From Allodiplogaster sudhausi (taxonomy: Eukaryota > Nematoda > Chromadorea > Rhabditida > Diplogasteridae), in the NCBI GenBank assembly GCA_945643635.1, contig CALZFC010000252.1:1634001-1698000 (forward strand): a stretch of 64,000 nt of DNA, written 5' to 3'. The position numbers and the translations under genes are program-made. Shown one piece after another: positions 1 to 12,485 of the stretch (the stretch's first letter is position 1; the number at the start of each line of letters is the position of its first letter). The notes under the pieces were generated by a model, which was not told the DNA's origin, did no database searches, and was given only the letters and a program-made list of their open reading frames with translations.

Positions 1-2430
1 TGTCGGCCGGAGAGCGCGTTCCATTGAAGGCAATCATCACAATCATTCGGTCCACGCTCACTCTTCCGCTTTAAATCAAATCTCACTTCTTTCATGCAGA
101 CAAATCCTAAGGAACCTTTCATCGAAGTGATAATGAATTCCCGACTGCCAGGCACTGTAAACTTCATCGTTGATGAAATTCTTGAATACTGTCATATTTA
201 GACCTTAAATAATCTTATTTTATTTTAGATTTTTAGTGATTCGCGATGACAGACGATCAGCGGAGGGAGACGCATCCGTGTACCGCTTGTAATCTGACAT
301 CCACATCATGTTGGAATCTTCCCCGAGAGTGTCCGGCATCGTTTCCATCTCACGGATCATAGCCTGCACTTAGTCTTCCATCAACTACAAAGTCTCCGTG
401 AATATCTAAAGCATGTACCCACCGAAAACTCCCCGAATTGCTTCGGGTCTTCGAAGTTTGGTGGTTTCTCCACGAAGAAGATGATTTGTAGAATGTCTGG
501 CCAGACCTGACAGAAGAGGCCAGCTTAGAGAAATAGAAATGATTATGGCTTACAATGTCACTCATGATGTCGACTCCCATGGCAGCGGGAGAGCCGCGGG
601 GCAGAAGGTGCCTGTAGTCAAGATCAGCACGCGCCATCGTCCGGCCTAAGGAATTCTCTCCCCTTTCACTACTCTCTTTCTCTCTCTCTCTCTCTTCTCC
701 CTCTCTCTCTTTCTCTGTTCTCCTTCCTCTGACCATAGAGAGCAAGCGCTGCGAGAAGGCACCAGAGAGTGACAGTGAACAGCTTGACCAATGACGATGA
801 AGTGTATGCAGTGGAAAGGCAGCCTGTTAGAAGACTCGGTTGAGATGGCTGGAATGAGAATGATCGAACCAGTGATGGACTTGTACACTCCAGTCGTGCA
901 TGCCGCGGGCCTTCCAGTGCTGACTGGCAGATGAGTCCTCAGTGGATAGCACAGCACGAGAAGCGGCATCAGCAAAAAGATCTGCGACAAAAGGGAAAAG
1001 AAACTTAGTTTGCTTCGGCCGAATCACAGACGCACCATGTAAAAGAGAGTAAAGAGGAAGATGAAGCCGAGGAGGATCGAGACATTGGCAAAGGATTCGA
1101 TCGGGAGAAGGAACCCGAGGAAGAGCGGAACGAAAGACAGAAGATTCGTGAGCACTGAGTTCAGACTCGCGCCAATCAACTGGAACGGAGATGGCTGAAG
1201 GCATTTCACTCTTAAGGAGTCAATCGAACATGTGTCATTTGATCGTAGTGACTGTCGAAGAGCACTTCATTCGAGTGCTGAAGGAAAGCGTGGAAGACAT
1301 GCAAAACACAGTCGATGCCTGCAAAGGATAAGAGGGAGAATGATCTGCATGAAAAGAAGAGGGCGAGAATGATCTACACACTGAGTGCAAGGGAGACGAC
1401 TGGGGTCAAGAAGAAGAGCATGTTGTAAGTGAGGGAAAGGATAGAGGCGACGGCGAATGAAGAGAGCAGAGAGAAGAGAGGCAAAAGAACGCAGAAGGCA
1501 AAGATCACGAGCACGAAGCCGTCCAGGCGACCGTTGATTCCGACGGCAAGGAATACTCCGAGGAGGGTCCAGAACAAGGAGAAGAGAAGACCTCCAAGGA
1601 AGAGGCTTCATTTCTAGTCTTTGATGAGAGTGGATACCTGCGACGAGATATCTGGCGAGGACGGAGACTCCTCTGGATATCTCTCCCTGCATGGTGCCAG
1701 CAGAGTGCACAGTCAGCCTCACTCTCGTGCTTTCCTCTGCGTTCTGCTGCTCCGCCGCCCTGAAGATATCCTCCTCTTTCTTCACTTCCATATCCTCTTC
1801 CCAACTTACATCCTGGCTGAGTTCTCGAATCGTTCTAGAGCCTTCTCCATTTCTGTTCCGTTGATGAATACCATGAAATAGACAGCGGCAAGTTGAGCCT
1901 TGTTCAATTCTCCTGTCATCTTATCGGTCTCTCGTAGAAAGAAATGCTTTCCGATGTTTGACTTGTAATTCATCACCTGAAATATATGTATATAAATATC
2001 AAAATTTAGCAAGAAATTAAAGAAGAAGGAAAATAACAAGAGGACGATGAATAGTAGCGAACCGATGTAACTGGCCACTCTAGCTTCGTTCCGAGAAAAA
2101 AGCTCGTCATCTCCCAGATAGTCTAGAATTTTAAACTTTTAAAATTTCATTCTGAAATGAAGCAACAAATAAACGACATGAATGGATTCTTCTTAATAGC
2201 AAAGATGAATAATCTATTAGCCCACGTATGTCTTGAATAGTGGTTCGTTGAGGTCGCACGTGTGGCCGCAAAAGTCCAAGAATGTCAACCCTCGACCATT
2301 TTCATCTTCCGCGATTACGAGATCTTTTTTGATATTCTTATAAAACTCTTTCATCTCGCCAAATTCCTTTGTCGACAACATCGAAGATGAATTTGGGTAC
2401 TTCGTTTCAGCAAAGAGACCCATGTACCAC
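1..2430 (-). CDS. Patched-related (PTR/PTCHD-type) membrane protein, 3' part, cut by window edge
   Basis: A multi-exon minus-strand gene of the Patched/RND superfamily, polytopic proteins with a sterol-sensing domain. The first recognisable exon (about 2,437-2,220) carries extracellular loop 1, with the DFCGHTC cysteine pair. An exon at about 1,975-1,813 starts VMNYKSNIG. A short exon near 1,310 reads GIDCVLHVFHAFLQHSNE, which matches the family's GID(N)M..LVHAW stretch at the start of the sterol-sensing domain. The exon at 1,209-1,024 reads GASLNSVLTNLLSFVPLFLG and on through further membrane helices, the conserved SSD segment. Loop 2 follows with LLPRGSPAAMGVDIM (about 600-540), ETMPDTLGEDS (about 350) and FINDEVYSAWQSG (about 170-140). 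The C-terminal helices lie beyond position 1. Several middle exon joins are unresolved. Substrate and localisation cannot be read from the sequence; sterol or lipid handling is inferred from the family. Confidence 0.8.
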
Positions 2431-2479
2431 GGTTTGCCCTAAACGACTCATTCATTAAATGGGAGATAAATTATCATGA

Positions 2480-4019
2480 AAGTTATTTTTTTCTTAAATA
2501 ATAAGTATATTTCTTCTCCTGCTGAAAAAGCTTCTGGAATTTATATTGTTTCAATTCCTCAAAGACTAACAGCTCCCCTGAAGAATGAAATTTGTTCAGC
2601 GAGAGCTCGAGCAGAAGGAGCATTATCAAGAGCGAAGCCATTCTCCAAGTTAAGAATGACTTCGCGGCTGCAATATTCATCAATAGTCTACAATGAATCC
2701 TTGGCTGTCTAAAGATCTGTCTGACGGAATGGCGTAGAACCCAGCCAAAGAGAGAGAAGCAACGGCCAGAGAGAAGATGAGAGAAACTCGCGGACACGAG
2801 GCAGCCAGCCCACCAAGGCGAGCAACTACCGCCTTCAGCATCACCCTTCAAGGCGTTCCGTTATAACAGGGAAATAAGACGGGAAACCATTCTAAATTGA
2901 ACAGGCTTGAGAAGTACATGAGTAAAGTGAGTGGCAGAGTGAAAGTTTGAGATGCGAAAGTAGAGAAGCGGTGGCCGTCTCTTAGCATCCTTATCAGTGA
3001 CCAGAGGAGAGGGAAGGTGCCAGTCGCCCTCTTCCGCCTCTCTAGTCTTGCATGGCCAGGACTGGTCATTCACTCCTTCATCATCCAAATGAACATGGCT
3101 GTCCTTATAGCCTTCGCTCCAATCATGTGTTTGGCAATAAACAATCAGCACTTGAATCATTCACACTCTTTCAAGGTCCACAATTTAATCGAAAGAAGCA
3201 GTCATAGAGACAGAATTACGTTTTGCATAGGCATAAATCACATTCATGTACATTCAATGACTCAAAACGGGAATAACTCTGAGAGAAACAATATTTCTAC
3301 ATACAATCAGCCATGGAAAGATGCGCCTTCCGATAGAAGAGAATGGTGTGCAATGGAATTTAAAGAGAAGTCTGAAATGAATCGTGCATCATACAAACAA
3401 AAGCATCATGGTTCCATTTAACCTTTATGATGCCTCCTTTCCCTATCATTTCATGTCATATTCATGGCTTTGTATGTGCATTATTTTTGAGGTTTTCCGA
3501 GTCAAACATGTCCCCGTAGTGAACAAAAAGTAACTTGTCTCTCTCCTCATATGAAATACTTTCCGAGGATATTGAATTTTCTCATGCCAGCTATTGCATG
3601 AACAACAAAGATGATGCTCGTTGTTTTCTAACTTTACTTTTCTGGCGTCACTAAATGCGAACAATGTCTGAACACATTTTTCCCTTGTCAGTATAATGAG
3701 AACGAAAATATATGTATGTATATTGACATCTTATTCATATAGTGCCAAAACATACGAGGCCGAGATTTGATCGACCTTTCAAAGTCGCAATTTTATAGCA
3801 GAACTTCAAAATACTTTGAAAAATTGCAAAAATGTAAGGGTTTTCTGTTTAGGAGTCCGCTTATTTATTGTTTGCAAATAAGCCTTGATTTCGTGACCTG
3901 ACATACCCATGTTGACCTCCCGAACAAGTGGAATTTTTTATGTAAGGGATCCGTATGTGTGCACATATGTATATATCTTTCCTTGAGTCCCACGATCCAA
4001 CCTAAAGCGAGTGGCTGAT
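2480..4019. other. Intergenic stretch between the divergent Patched-related and SIRT4 genes
   Basis: I see no convincing coding exon. Minus-strand open frames around 2,483-3,160 could hold the 5' end of the Patched-related gene, since the family begins with a cytosolic segment and a first membrane helix, but I could not join them in phase. The 3' half is AT-rich with short direct and inverted TATA/CATA motifs near 3,710 and 3,960. Any shared promoter for the two divergent genes would lie here. Confidence 0.35.
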
Positions 4020-5425
4020 ATGCTTTCTTCTCGACTTTCTCAGTTTGTACCAAAGTATCGCATGCCGATTGAAGCAGAAGTGAGAGAATTTGTGTCCCGG
4101 TTGAACGACGTTGAACGCATTTCTGTCTTAACGGGTGCTGGAATTTCCACGGAATCAGGTGAGATCTCATTTCTTTTTTTTCTATTCGAAAACATGGTTC
4201 AGTTATTAAAGGAATTCCGGACTACCGATCCGCTGAGGTCGGAATGTATGCGAGAAGCGACCACCGGCCTGTTACTCATCAGGAGTTTATGAGCAGCCTA
4301 GAAGTTCGCCGGAGGTTTGTGTTTTTTTTTCTTCTGTAAACCATGTGAGCTTCGAACTTGTTATTTTAAATGCAATCAAAAGTTGAAATTGTTTCTTTAT
4401 TTCCTTGGAGTGAAGAGATCTCGCTTTCCAGATATTGGGCTCGTAATTTCGTTGCGTGGCCCCGTTTTCGTGATGCGAAGCCAAATACAACTCACTATGC
4501 CATTTCTGGATGGGAAATATCCGACCGATTCGGATGGCTCATTACACAGAACGTCGACTCCTTGCATGTCAAGTTAAATGACGCATTCACTTTCTTCTTT
4601 TTCGGACAATTAATACAAATCTTTCTTCAGAGCTGGTTCTACTCGACTAACTGAGCTTCATGGGAGCGGGCATTGGGTCAAATGTATGAAAAAACGGAGA
4701 TCGGACGGAGCGGTTCGTATTCAAGTCGAATACATCTCTCACACTTTTCACAAATGGCAATTTCTATTTCATCTTGCTGAAATGTATTCAGCGAATCGTT
4801 CCAAAAACGTCTAAACGAATTAAATGAAGACTGGTTTGGGGCTTCGCAGGCTTCTGCTGAGATGAACGCGGATGGAGACATCAACCTTCCGGAGGGGTCT
4901 GACCTGGATTTCAGGTTATTTTTCAAAGCAATTGCTAATTATTTTCATTAAAATGAGAATGTTCCAAAAGGGGTGCATTAAGAATACCGAACTGCGACGG
5001 CTGTGGGAGTGGGGTGTATAAAACGGATGTCTTCTTCTTCGGAGACAATGTTCCCAGAGAGGATGTCGACCTCTGCTATCATGAGGTTCTAACGCTCCTT
5101 TATTTTCATATGTTGAACAAGGAGTAAAGAGCTTTTTTGAGCTGGCAATTAATGCAAACCGCGAATTTAAAGAGAAGGTTTTTTTTATTTCTATGTATTT
5201 CTTCGCTAAATAGCTTGATCAGCATTGCAATTTGAGTTGGAGAAGTCGTCGGGGCTGCTTGTCCTTGGCTCTTCACTCCAAGTCATGTCTGGCTTCCGAT
5301 TTGCAATGCACGCGAAGATGCTGGGTATCCCTCTCTTCATCGTGAACATCGGCCAGACTCGGGCTGATCACTTAGCCTCTTTCCGTCTCAACTGCGCGGC
5401 TTCTCTCGTCGTTTCCAGGCTTTAG
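4020..5425 (+). CDS. SIRT4: SIRT4-type sirtuin (NAD-dependent deacylase/ADP-ribosyltransferase family)
   Basis: Exons read from sequence: 4,020-4,158, 4,212-4,314, 4,432-4,572, about 4,631-4,690, about 4,795-4,918, 4,983-5,085, and a last exon from about 5,233 to 5,425. The start is the ATG of MLSSRLSQFVPKYR. Exon 1 ends in the NAD-binding motif TGAGIST. Exon 2 gives GIPDYRS and MYARSDHRPVTHQEF; exon 3 gives RYWARNFVAWP and TQNVDSLH; exon 4 gives the catalytic-histidine motif LTELHG. These match SIRT4 more closely than other sirtuins, notably the YWARNFV stretch. Exon 6 has a CDGC zinc pair and VFFFGD; the last exon has GLLVLGSSLQVMSG and VNIGQTRADHL. The first zinc CxxC pair is not found intact: one Cys follows HWVK, then the phase breaks. 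Known SIRT4 proteins are mitochondrial; no targeting peptide was tested. Boundaries between 4,690 and 5,233 are uncertain. Confidence 0.88.
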
Positions 5426-7398
5426 GTTTTGAACAAACAATATAAAACATGATTTTTTCGTTAATCTGCATAGTAATGTTTGACTAGCGGATGGACCTGG
5501 TTGATTAGGTGAACAGTAAAAGGAAATCTCATGAGCAATGGTAGAGTTAAACGGATAGTGAGGTTGCTCATAAACCTTGGTAAAAAATTAAATTTACGTA
5601 TCTTTTTTTCTCTTTTTCTTCCTTCCTTCCTTATAGCTTTTTAATGTCCTTTACAGCCCGCCGTTCCCTCAATTTTGCTTATGTTTAGACCATGTTAACC
5701 TGTGCACACGAGAGGAATATAGAAATAATATATAAATAGAAGAACATATAGATGTAATAAAGAAATATTGGTAGAAGTAAGTTGTTATGAAGTGAAATCT
5801 ATTTAGATAAAAAGATTAACCGTATTTCTTACTTCCTTTCTTTTGATTCGTGTTGTAGAAGATATGAACCAGAAGAAGCGTATGGTATGAAAACGTCCTT
5901 CAGTGTCACAACATGAAAGATCGAGTGGTCTCTGCACTCTTTGTCATTTCCCATCTTTTTTCCTGTTGGTGCAATGCACGTTTGCACTGTATATTCCTGG
6001 TTCTGTCCCAAGACACCTCCAGGCAATATATTTATTTATTTTCTTGTCAAACCTTTCAACCAAAATAGCAAATGTAAAATTTTTTAGACTTCTACTCCCT
6101 TCCATGGTCAGTTCCACCCGAATAAAATTTAGTCACTTTTCCCATATGAATGACAGAAAATTTGGCGAAAAGAAATATGGCAAAGAAAGTCGGAAATTTT
6201 AAATCGAAGGTTAAATCGAACACAAGCGATTAAGTGAAGACAAGCTGGATACATGTTCAGAACACATGTGTGTTAAGATAGGCTGGCAAATTGCCATTTC
6301 TTTTGTTGTGAACATGTTCGAAACAAGATTGTTTCGAACATGTTGTCAACTTTAGACAGATTAAATGCGCGGCTGGACACTCAAAGAATTCGTTGTCAGC
6401 CCCGTCTGCAAATAACTTTATGTATCTGAATAATTTTTCATTTAAAAATTTGAGAAAACTAGCACCGAATGCTTCCTTGCACATCAGCACGTGTCTATTT
6501 TTCATTATTTGAGGTTTATCAGCAGGTTTGAAACGATGAAGCAAGATAAGGTAAAAGTAGTCGACGTATACATATGTATATACATATAATTTCCTGAGCT
6601 GACGATACGAGGCTGCTTCGAGTTGTTTGCACTGAAGTTATGTAAATAAGTGAAAACTATCTATTCTTATTTTTTGAGAAGAAGAAGGAATGTTCATTTA
6701 CATGCGCTCATTCTGGGTCCACAATCAAACAGCGGTCTGCGATCTTTAACTCCTTGTGGAAACTCTTACGTAACCTTTCTGGGTACTCACGAATCCCCGG
6801 AATGCTCTCATTCATGTGAAAGAGAGAGGCATCCCAGTCTGTCTACAGCAGGTTCAGAGGAGATAAGAAAGAACCTTCGAACTGAGTACGGTATTCCTCT
6901 GCTTCTCCGCCCATCTACCACGGCACACTGTATTCCAAGAGAGTTCTTTAGAGAGAGTGTAGATAGAAGAGTGGCCAGAGAATGAGAGAGGGAGGGAAAT
7001 GCTGCATGATCTCGTGGTAGAAGATGATGCTGAGAGTGCAGCAGGCAGGGCCCCCCTGCCCTTCGTGTTGACAAGTCATGGCCCTTGCCTGCTGCAAACA
7101 GCCCGAGCCTCTCCCTCTGTACATCTCTCTCTCTCTCTCGCTCTCTCTCCATCTCTTTCTCTCTTTCCTGTGATTGTTGTGCTCGCCTTGTATATGTGGA
7201 TGAGTGTCGCTGACTTTGCCACCCCCCCCCCCCTCAGCACCTATATTTCTTAGAACAATGGTCATTTGAGGAGTTATGACTGTGCCTCCGATTCTTACTA
7301 ATCCATGTAAATCTTCAGCAGTATTTTTTGCTTCTCAAAATGTTGCACTATCTTCACATCTCTCACTTGTAGTCTCTCTATAGGACTTACTCTCAGTC

Positions 7399-7448
<50 letters not shown>

Positions 7449-9060
7449 CTCTCTGTTTCTGACTAAGACGATGAAGTGAGCAAAGTTCGTTGTGCAGTGG
7501 CTACAATACAAGAGGAGAAGAGAACAATGAATGTCGTCTTCATTTCGTAAATTCTTCACACTACAAAATGTATGATGGAATAGTTTTCTCATAGACTCCA
7601 TTGCGTCAACAAAGTGAATTTCCTCCGTTCTCTAATCAAAACTTCCGGGAAACTCGAGAGAACGGCCGGAAGAGATCTGCAGAGGCAAGCGTTTCATAAC
7701 ATCAAGAAGGATTTTCGTTGACATGAGATCCAGTTAAGCCATGCTCGGTCTTAATTAGGAGGCGAGACTGATAGGCTCAGCCGCGTGAGGACAGGAGAAC
7801 ATTATGGAACTGGCATCTTCTTCATCTCAAACACACGCATCTCGCTCCATTAAGCAGTGATGAATTCCTTCATTCCACTCTTTTCAGTGTACTTTGTAAC
7901 AGCAAGGGTGGGTCAGGGAGAGTAAAGGAACGAGGGGGCAATGCTTTCTCTCATTTCGTATAGTTGTTGCATCAGAATGTGGTTCCATTCAAAGACTACG
8001 CGAGCCTCCAAAGAACGAGCAAACATACTCCTTCCTTGACTTTCCCGCCACGCGTCACACGTGTCTGTCTCTCTTCTGTCGAATGGAAACGTGGCGCAGT
8101 CCCAAGTACAATCCTGAAGAGAGGAAGGCTCCGCTCTGCTCAGAGAGAAACAAAGTCCGCGCGCAGAAGCACCCACCCTTTCTGGCCTTATCGCAACTAT
8201 TCATTCTTACACTCACCTCACCTTTTTCTCAACCTCAGTGTCGCATAGCAAAGCAGGCTAAGAAAGATAAAGAACGAAATAGAGAAGTGAGGTAAAGAGA
8301 GGAAGAGACAGAGAGAGGGAGAGATAGCGAGAGGGGAAAGAAATGAGTAGATAGAGGGGGAGATATAGAGAGCAACGCAGTCTCCACGCACCTCAAACGC
8401 ATAATGTTCCCAACATTTGCCGTTGACGTGAAGAGAACACTGCGGTGGGTAGAATACCTTCCAGGGTAATTCTCACACTTCTTCCCTCTTTCCTTTCCCC
8501 CAGCAGATCAGAATGTCCAGTTAAGTTCCGAGTATCCAACCCACGGAATTCCTGAGGCAAAGAAAGCGAAGAAGCACGCGTGATGATAATGAAGTCGGAT
8601 CAGTCGGATGCCTTCCTCCACCCTCTAATCCGCGGGTGGGAGAACGGGACCGATGTGCTTAAGCTCCTCTAATCTAATCGGATATGGTCGGCAGAGTGTT
8701 CCGCATGATAAGGACAAGAGCGACGGAGAAATATATTCAGAGAGAGAGAAAGAAAGAATAAGAGATACATCACTCTCATTTGCCTTCCAGATTCCTCTTC
8801 TTCAAATTCACAAAGTTTCTATCTCCTTCCTTTGGCTTCCTTTTCATCTCCTTACAATCTTGTTAGTGTTGCCAGAAGAAAATATTTTTGACTTGCTGAT
8901 AAATATAAGAGGATTAAGATTTTCAAACATTTAATCAAAATCAAAAATGAAAATGTTACAATTTAATTCGGCGAAAAAAGATTTCTGCTGGAGTCTATGT
9001 TTGTGAGAATGTCTGGTACTGTACCTCGTCGGCCTGAGAAGATCTTTGATAAGCACTCCC
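5426..9060. other. Repeat-rich region without a recognised gene
   Basis: I find no exon chain here. It holds a perfect short hairpin near 6,311-6,344, CT-rich tracts (7,121-7,165; pure (CT)n at about 7,400-7,443), a poly-C run near 7,223 and AT-rich DNA with TATA/CATA motifs near 6,570. Open frames on either strand are short and lack family motifs or convincing splice joins. It may include 5' non-coding exons or long introns of flanking genes. Confidence 0.4.
6311..6344. repeat. Perfect hairpin-forming inverted repeat, 16 bp arms
   Basis: The left arm AACATGTTCGAAACAA (6,311-6,326) and right arm TTGTTTCGAACATGTT (6,329-6,344) are exact reverse complements separated by GA. Each arm contains the smaller palindrome AACATGTT. 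Imperfect pairing continues outward through GTTG/CAAC. It lies in non-coding DNA about 0.9 kb downstream of the SIRT4 stop codon. Confidence 0.85.
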
Positions 9061-9991
9061 TTTTCTTAGCAAATATTATATATATATTTTATGCTATCTA
9101 TCGACCGAAGTGTCACTGAAGAGAACGAAGAGGCACTGGACTGAGCTTTCCTTTCTGCGACAGGAGAGACTGGAAAATAGTCAGCACAATGCAGTTTAGA
9201 GGGAGAGAGAGAGAGAGAGAGAGAGAGACGGAGATGGAGTAAGAAAGAGGCCTGGGCCTGTACTGGGGATGCCCTGTTGTTTTGACGTGGCTGGCGTGGA
9301 CATGGGGGGGGGGGCTCAGAGCTCGCCAGTCCGATGTCTGCTCGCCTAGCGTCAAGAGCCATGATTAGGCTCGGGCCTCGAGCTGTTTTCGCTTTCCGTG
9401 TTCGTGGAGAGAGAGATGAGTAGTGAGAGAAGCGGAAGAGAAGCAGAGATAGAGAGGGAAAGAAAGAGGGGGAAAGAGAAGCAGAGAAAGGGAGAGAGGG
9501 GAAGAGAAACAGAGACAGAGAAAGAAGGGGTCGGCTGGCCAACGACGTGTTTACCGCATTGCCTTCGTGTGTGAGTGCAAGAGAGTGCAGTGGAGAAAGG
9601 GGGACACGCGAGCAGTCGGCCAGCACTTTCTTCCCCTCTGCCATGCCTTTCACATGGACAAGCACTCTCAACAACCACTACTCCTTCTTCTTCTTCTTCT
9701 TCATGTGATTCTTTGGTTGCGTGAAGAATCTCTTCTGGAATCTTTAAATTCCTGTCTTCTCTTGCATCATCCGTTTCACCTGTAGGCTCCAAGTTGCATG
9801 ACACGAAGGGGACACGTGTAGAAGACTTGATGCATTGGATAAGCAGTGTGGATGGAGGGGAGAAAAGAGGTGCGTGGCTGCGTGTAACGTTGCTGGCTGC
9901 ACCCGACTCTACTCTCACTGTCTCTCACTCTTCCCTCCTCTCTCTTTGCTTCTCTCTCTCTCCTGTCCCTCTTCACTCTTTCACTCTTCCC

Positions 9992-10029
<38 letters not shown>

Positions 10030-10251
10030 GCTTCTCTTTCTCTTCCTGGTCTCTCCTCGCTCTCTTCTCCTGACCACGTGTCATTCCTTTGCTTCCTGCG
10101 ACGTCCTCGTGACTACCGCAATGACAAAGGTGCTCTTTCACGTGAAGAACACGCCGACCTTCAGAGTAAAACCGATCTGACAATAGAAACGAGAAGAGAA
10201 CACCATGATGATGATGCTCATCTCGCGGCATCACTAATCATCTTCCTCTGC

Positions 10252-10304
<53 letters not shown>

Positions 10305-11170
10305 GCTCTCTATGACTAGGCTACTCTTGAGTACGCGTGGTCTCCATTCTCTTCCATCTGGTTCCTCTCAGTGTCCGATATACTTTGCCCCTTCGCTGAT
10401 AGACAGGGCAGAGAGCATCCTTTTTTCCTCATCTGTTCAGGATGGTCGCCTAAAATGTGTTGGGATTGTACTTGTTCGCCCGTCTGTGCTATATAAGCAT
10501 GCCATCTTGCTCTGCCAGTGAGCTGGCCTTCTGCCCTGTTTATTTCCATGTCTGGCCCTGTCTTCCAATTGGCGACTGTTGTGTTGACATGGCATTGCGT
10601 GTCTTCTCCTCTTCTTTTCTTTCCAGTGCCCTCCCGAGTGCCATCCATGGGATTCTTGGTTAGTGGCGGAGGTCCATGCTTTGGTTGTTTTCGCGGATTG
10701 CTCCCTCCGTTCCTTCTGTTGTCATGGTCCGTGTGCAGACGGCGTGCACGCCACATGCACTTGCTATTTTGTGCTCAAGCTACGACTCTCGCTTCTCTGC
10801 CTCTCTCACTCTCCCACACTCTCTCGATGAGTGAGAATGTGGGCGGGGCCTAAGGGAGACTGGAACGAGGAGGAGATCCCTGCAGCCAAGCCCCTCCCCC
10901 TCCACCGCATATTCGCGAATTCTCTGTCATTGGCACAGTCGCCTTCCTTTCTGTGCCAGGAGTGACCTCTCTTTTCCTTAGCTTCTGAATGATGCCCGTG
11001 AACTCGTCTGCCGTGGATGCTCCTCTTCCTTCTCTTCCTTCTCTTCTAACTTCTCCTCGTGAACGCAAACGCCCTCTCGATGATTCTGGCATCATTTTCC
11101 AGAAGCGCCACTCGCATTCCGATCTCTCGGATGTCAGTTGAATGAGATTCCCTGTCTGAGCAGCCATTGA
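9061..11170. other. CT/GA-rich region upstream of MAX, with converging purine and pyrimidine tracts
   Basis: GA-rich sequence on the plus strand (about 9,199-9,530) is followed by CT-rich sequence (about 9,930-10,050 and 10,258-10,302). One possible minus-strand exon lies at about 9,781-9,600, after a CCTACAG acceptor, with a Glu run from a (GAA)n tract; it matches no family I know. The stretch 10,320-11,170 probably holds the 5' untranslated part of MAX and perhaps a first coding exon, which I could not place. Confidence 0.35.
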
Positions 11171-11518
11171 ATGATCCCTTTGCAGGATGACTCGGCTGCT
11201 TCTCGCAAATCTGGTTCACCTTCTATTGACGACGACCGCCGTGCTCATCACAATGAGTTGGAGAGAAGACGGCGAGACCACATCAAAGACCACTTCATGT
11301 CACTGAAGGATGCCATTCCTCTCCTCGAGGGGGAGAAGTCGTCTCGTGCTCTCATTCTGAAGCGGGCTGTTGAGTACATCTCACTCATGCAGACCAGGCT
11401 CAGCGAACACCAACTCGCAATCGAACAGCTCAAGAGACGCAACGAGCAACTCTCATCTGGATGTTAGTCTCTCTTTCTCTTCTCTCTCTCTCTCTCTCTT
11501 TCTCTTCACTCTTTCTCT

Positions 11519-11558
<40 letters not shown>

Positions 11559-12485
11559 ATCTCTCTCTATCTTTCTCATCTCTCTCTCTCTTTCTTTCTC
11601 TTCTCTCTCTTTTTCTCTCTGTCTCTTGTCTCTCGCTATCTCTGCATTTTCTTTGTACTTGCATTAGCCATTGTCACCTTGAGCTGTCTTCTTCTTATCT
11701 CGTGATGAACTAAACAGCCACAAGACAGCTTCAGTCTTACATCGCCCACGTTTTTCTCGCCACCCCTCCCTTCCCTTCTCCCTTGCGGCACTTTATGGCT
11801 TGTAAAATGAAACGATCTTGTGACCATGAGCACATTGATAACTGTTTTAACGCTTTCATTTAGGCGAAATTCCGTCTTACTTTGAAGCTAGCAGAGATAT
11901 GTACATTAACAAGTGTACTGAATAATATTGGCCCAATATCTAAATATGTATGTATATATATATTTCATATATACATATATGTATTTATATATCCTTTTGC
12001 AGTGCTGGACAAGAAGCCTGCAGAGTGCCATCACCAACCTCCGCAGAACGCTTTCACAGCCCCCGCTACATCATCTTCGACATTGCCAACAACGATGCCA
12101 TTTGGTGAGACTCTTTCGCTCTCTCTCTCTCTCTCGCTCTCTCTCTAGCAACAGACTAATCCTATTGTCCCTTGCAGACTCCACTCCTCTGGTATCTGCT
12201 GCCTCTTCTGTCTCCACTCCCTCCTCATCCTCCATTATCCCTTCGTCCTCCTTCACTCCCGTGGTGCCTTCCTCTAAGCTGATCGCTCCCTCTTCCGCTC
12301 TCCTTCCAGACCTGGCCACTCTCCTGAGTCTGGCCCAGCCAGTCTCTGCTGAGCCTGCCAATGCCCTTCTCCAGAAGGAGCTTTCCCTCCTCCCCGATCT
12401 CCAACGCCTTCTCACCCTCAACACCTTCGCTCTTAAGGAGCACCAGCCGCACGTTGCCAACTTTGCTTCTCAGCTTCTCTTCTAA
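11171..12485 (+). CDS. MAX: MAX-like bHLH-leucine-zipper transcription factor
   Basis: Three exons in phase: 11,171-11,462, 12,003-12,104 and 12,178-12,485, giving 233 residues if translation starts at 11,171. Residues 22-35 hold the MAX basic region ([13 protein letters not shown]); His27, Glu31 and Arg35 are the family's E-box (CACGTG) contacts. Next come helix 1 ([15 protein letters not shown]), the loop ([10 protein letters not shown]), helix 2 ([12 protein letters not shown]) and a short zipper. MAX is the obligate nuclear partner of MYC and MXD/MNT factors. Downstream is a Ser/Thr/Pro-rich stretch, then a leucine-rich C-terminus ([11 protein letters not shown]...) longer than usual for MAX. 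The start is uncertain: TTTGCAG immediately before codon 6 looks like a splice acceptor, so the real first exon may lie upstream and end in phase 0. Intron 1 contains long (CT)n tracts. Confidence 0.88.
11470..11640. repeat. (CT)n-rich tract in MAX intron 1
   Basis: About 170 bp of nearly pure pyrimidine, mainly CT dinucleotides with TTTCT interruptions, begins just after the GTTAGT donor. A shorter (CT)n tract at 12,111-12,148 fills most of intron 2. Both are CT on the coding strand. Confidence 0.9.

Noticed and set aside
9352..9918. 188-codon minus-strand frame with a run of Glu
   Set aside because: The Glu run comes from a (GAA)n tract and the rest is Ser/Leu repeat from CT tracts. Only the short segment after CCTACAG might be an exon, and it has no recognisable homology.
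10316..10756. 146-codon minus-strand open frame upstream of MAX
   Set aside because: Hydrophilic with no motif. It lies opposite a T/C-rich strand where few stops are expected, has no splice context, and no family resemblance.
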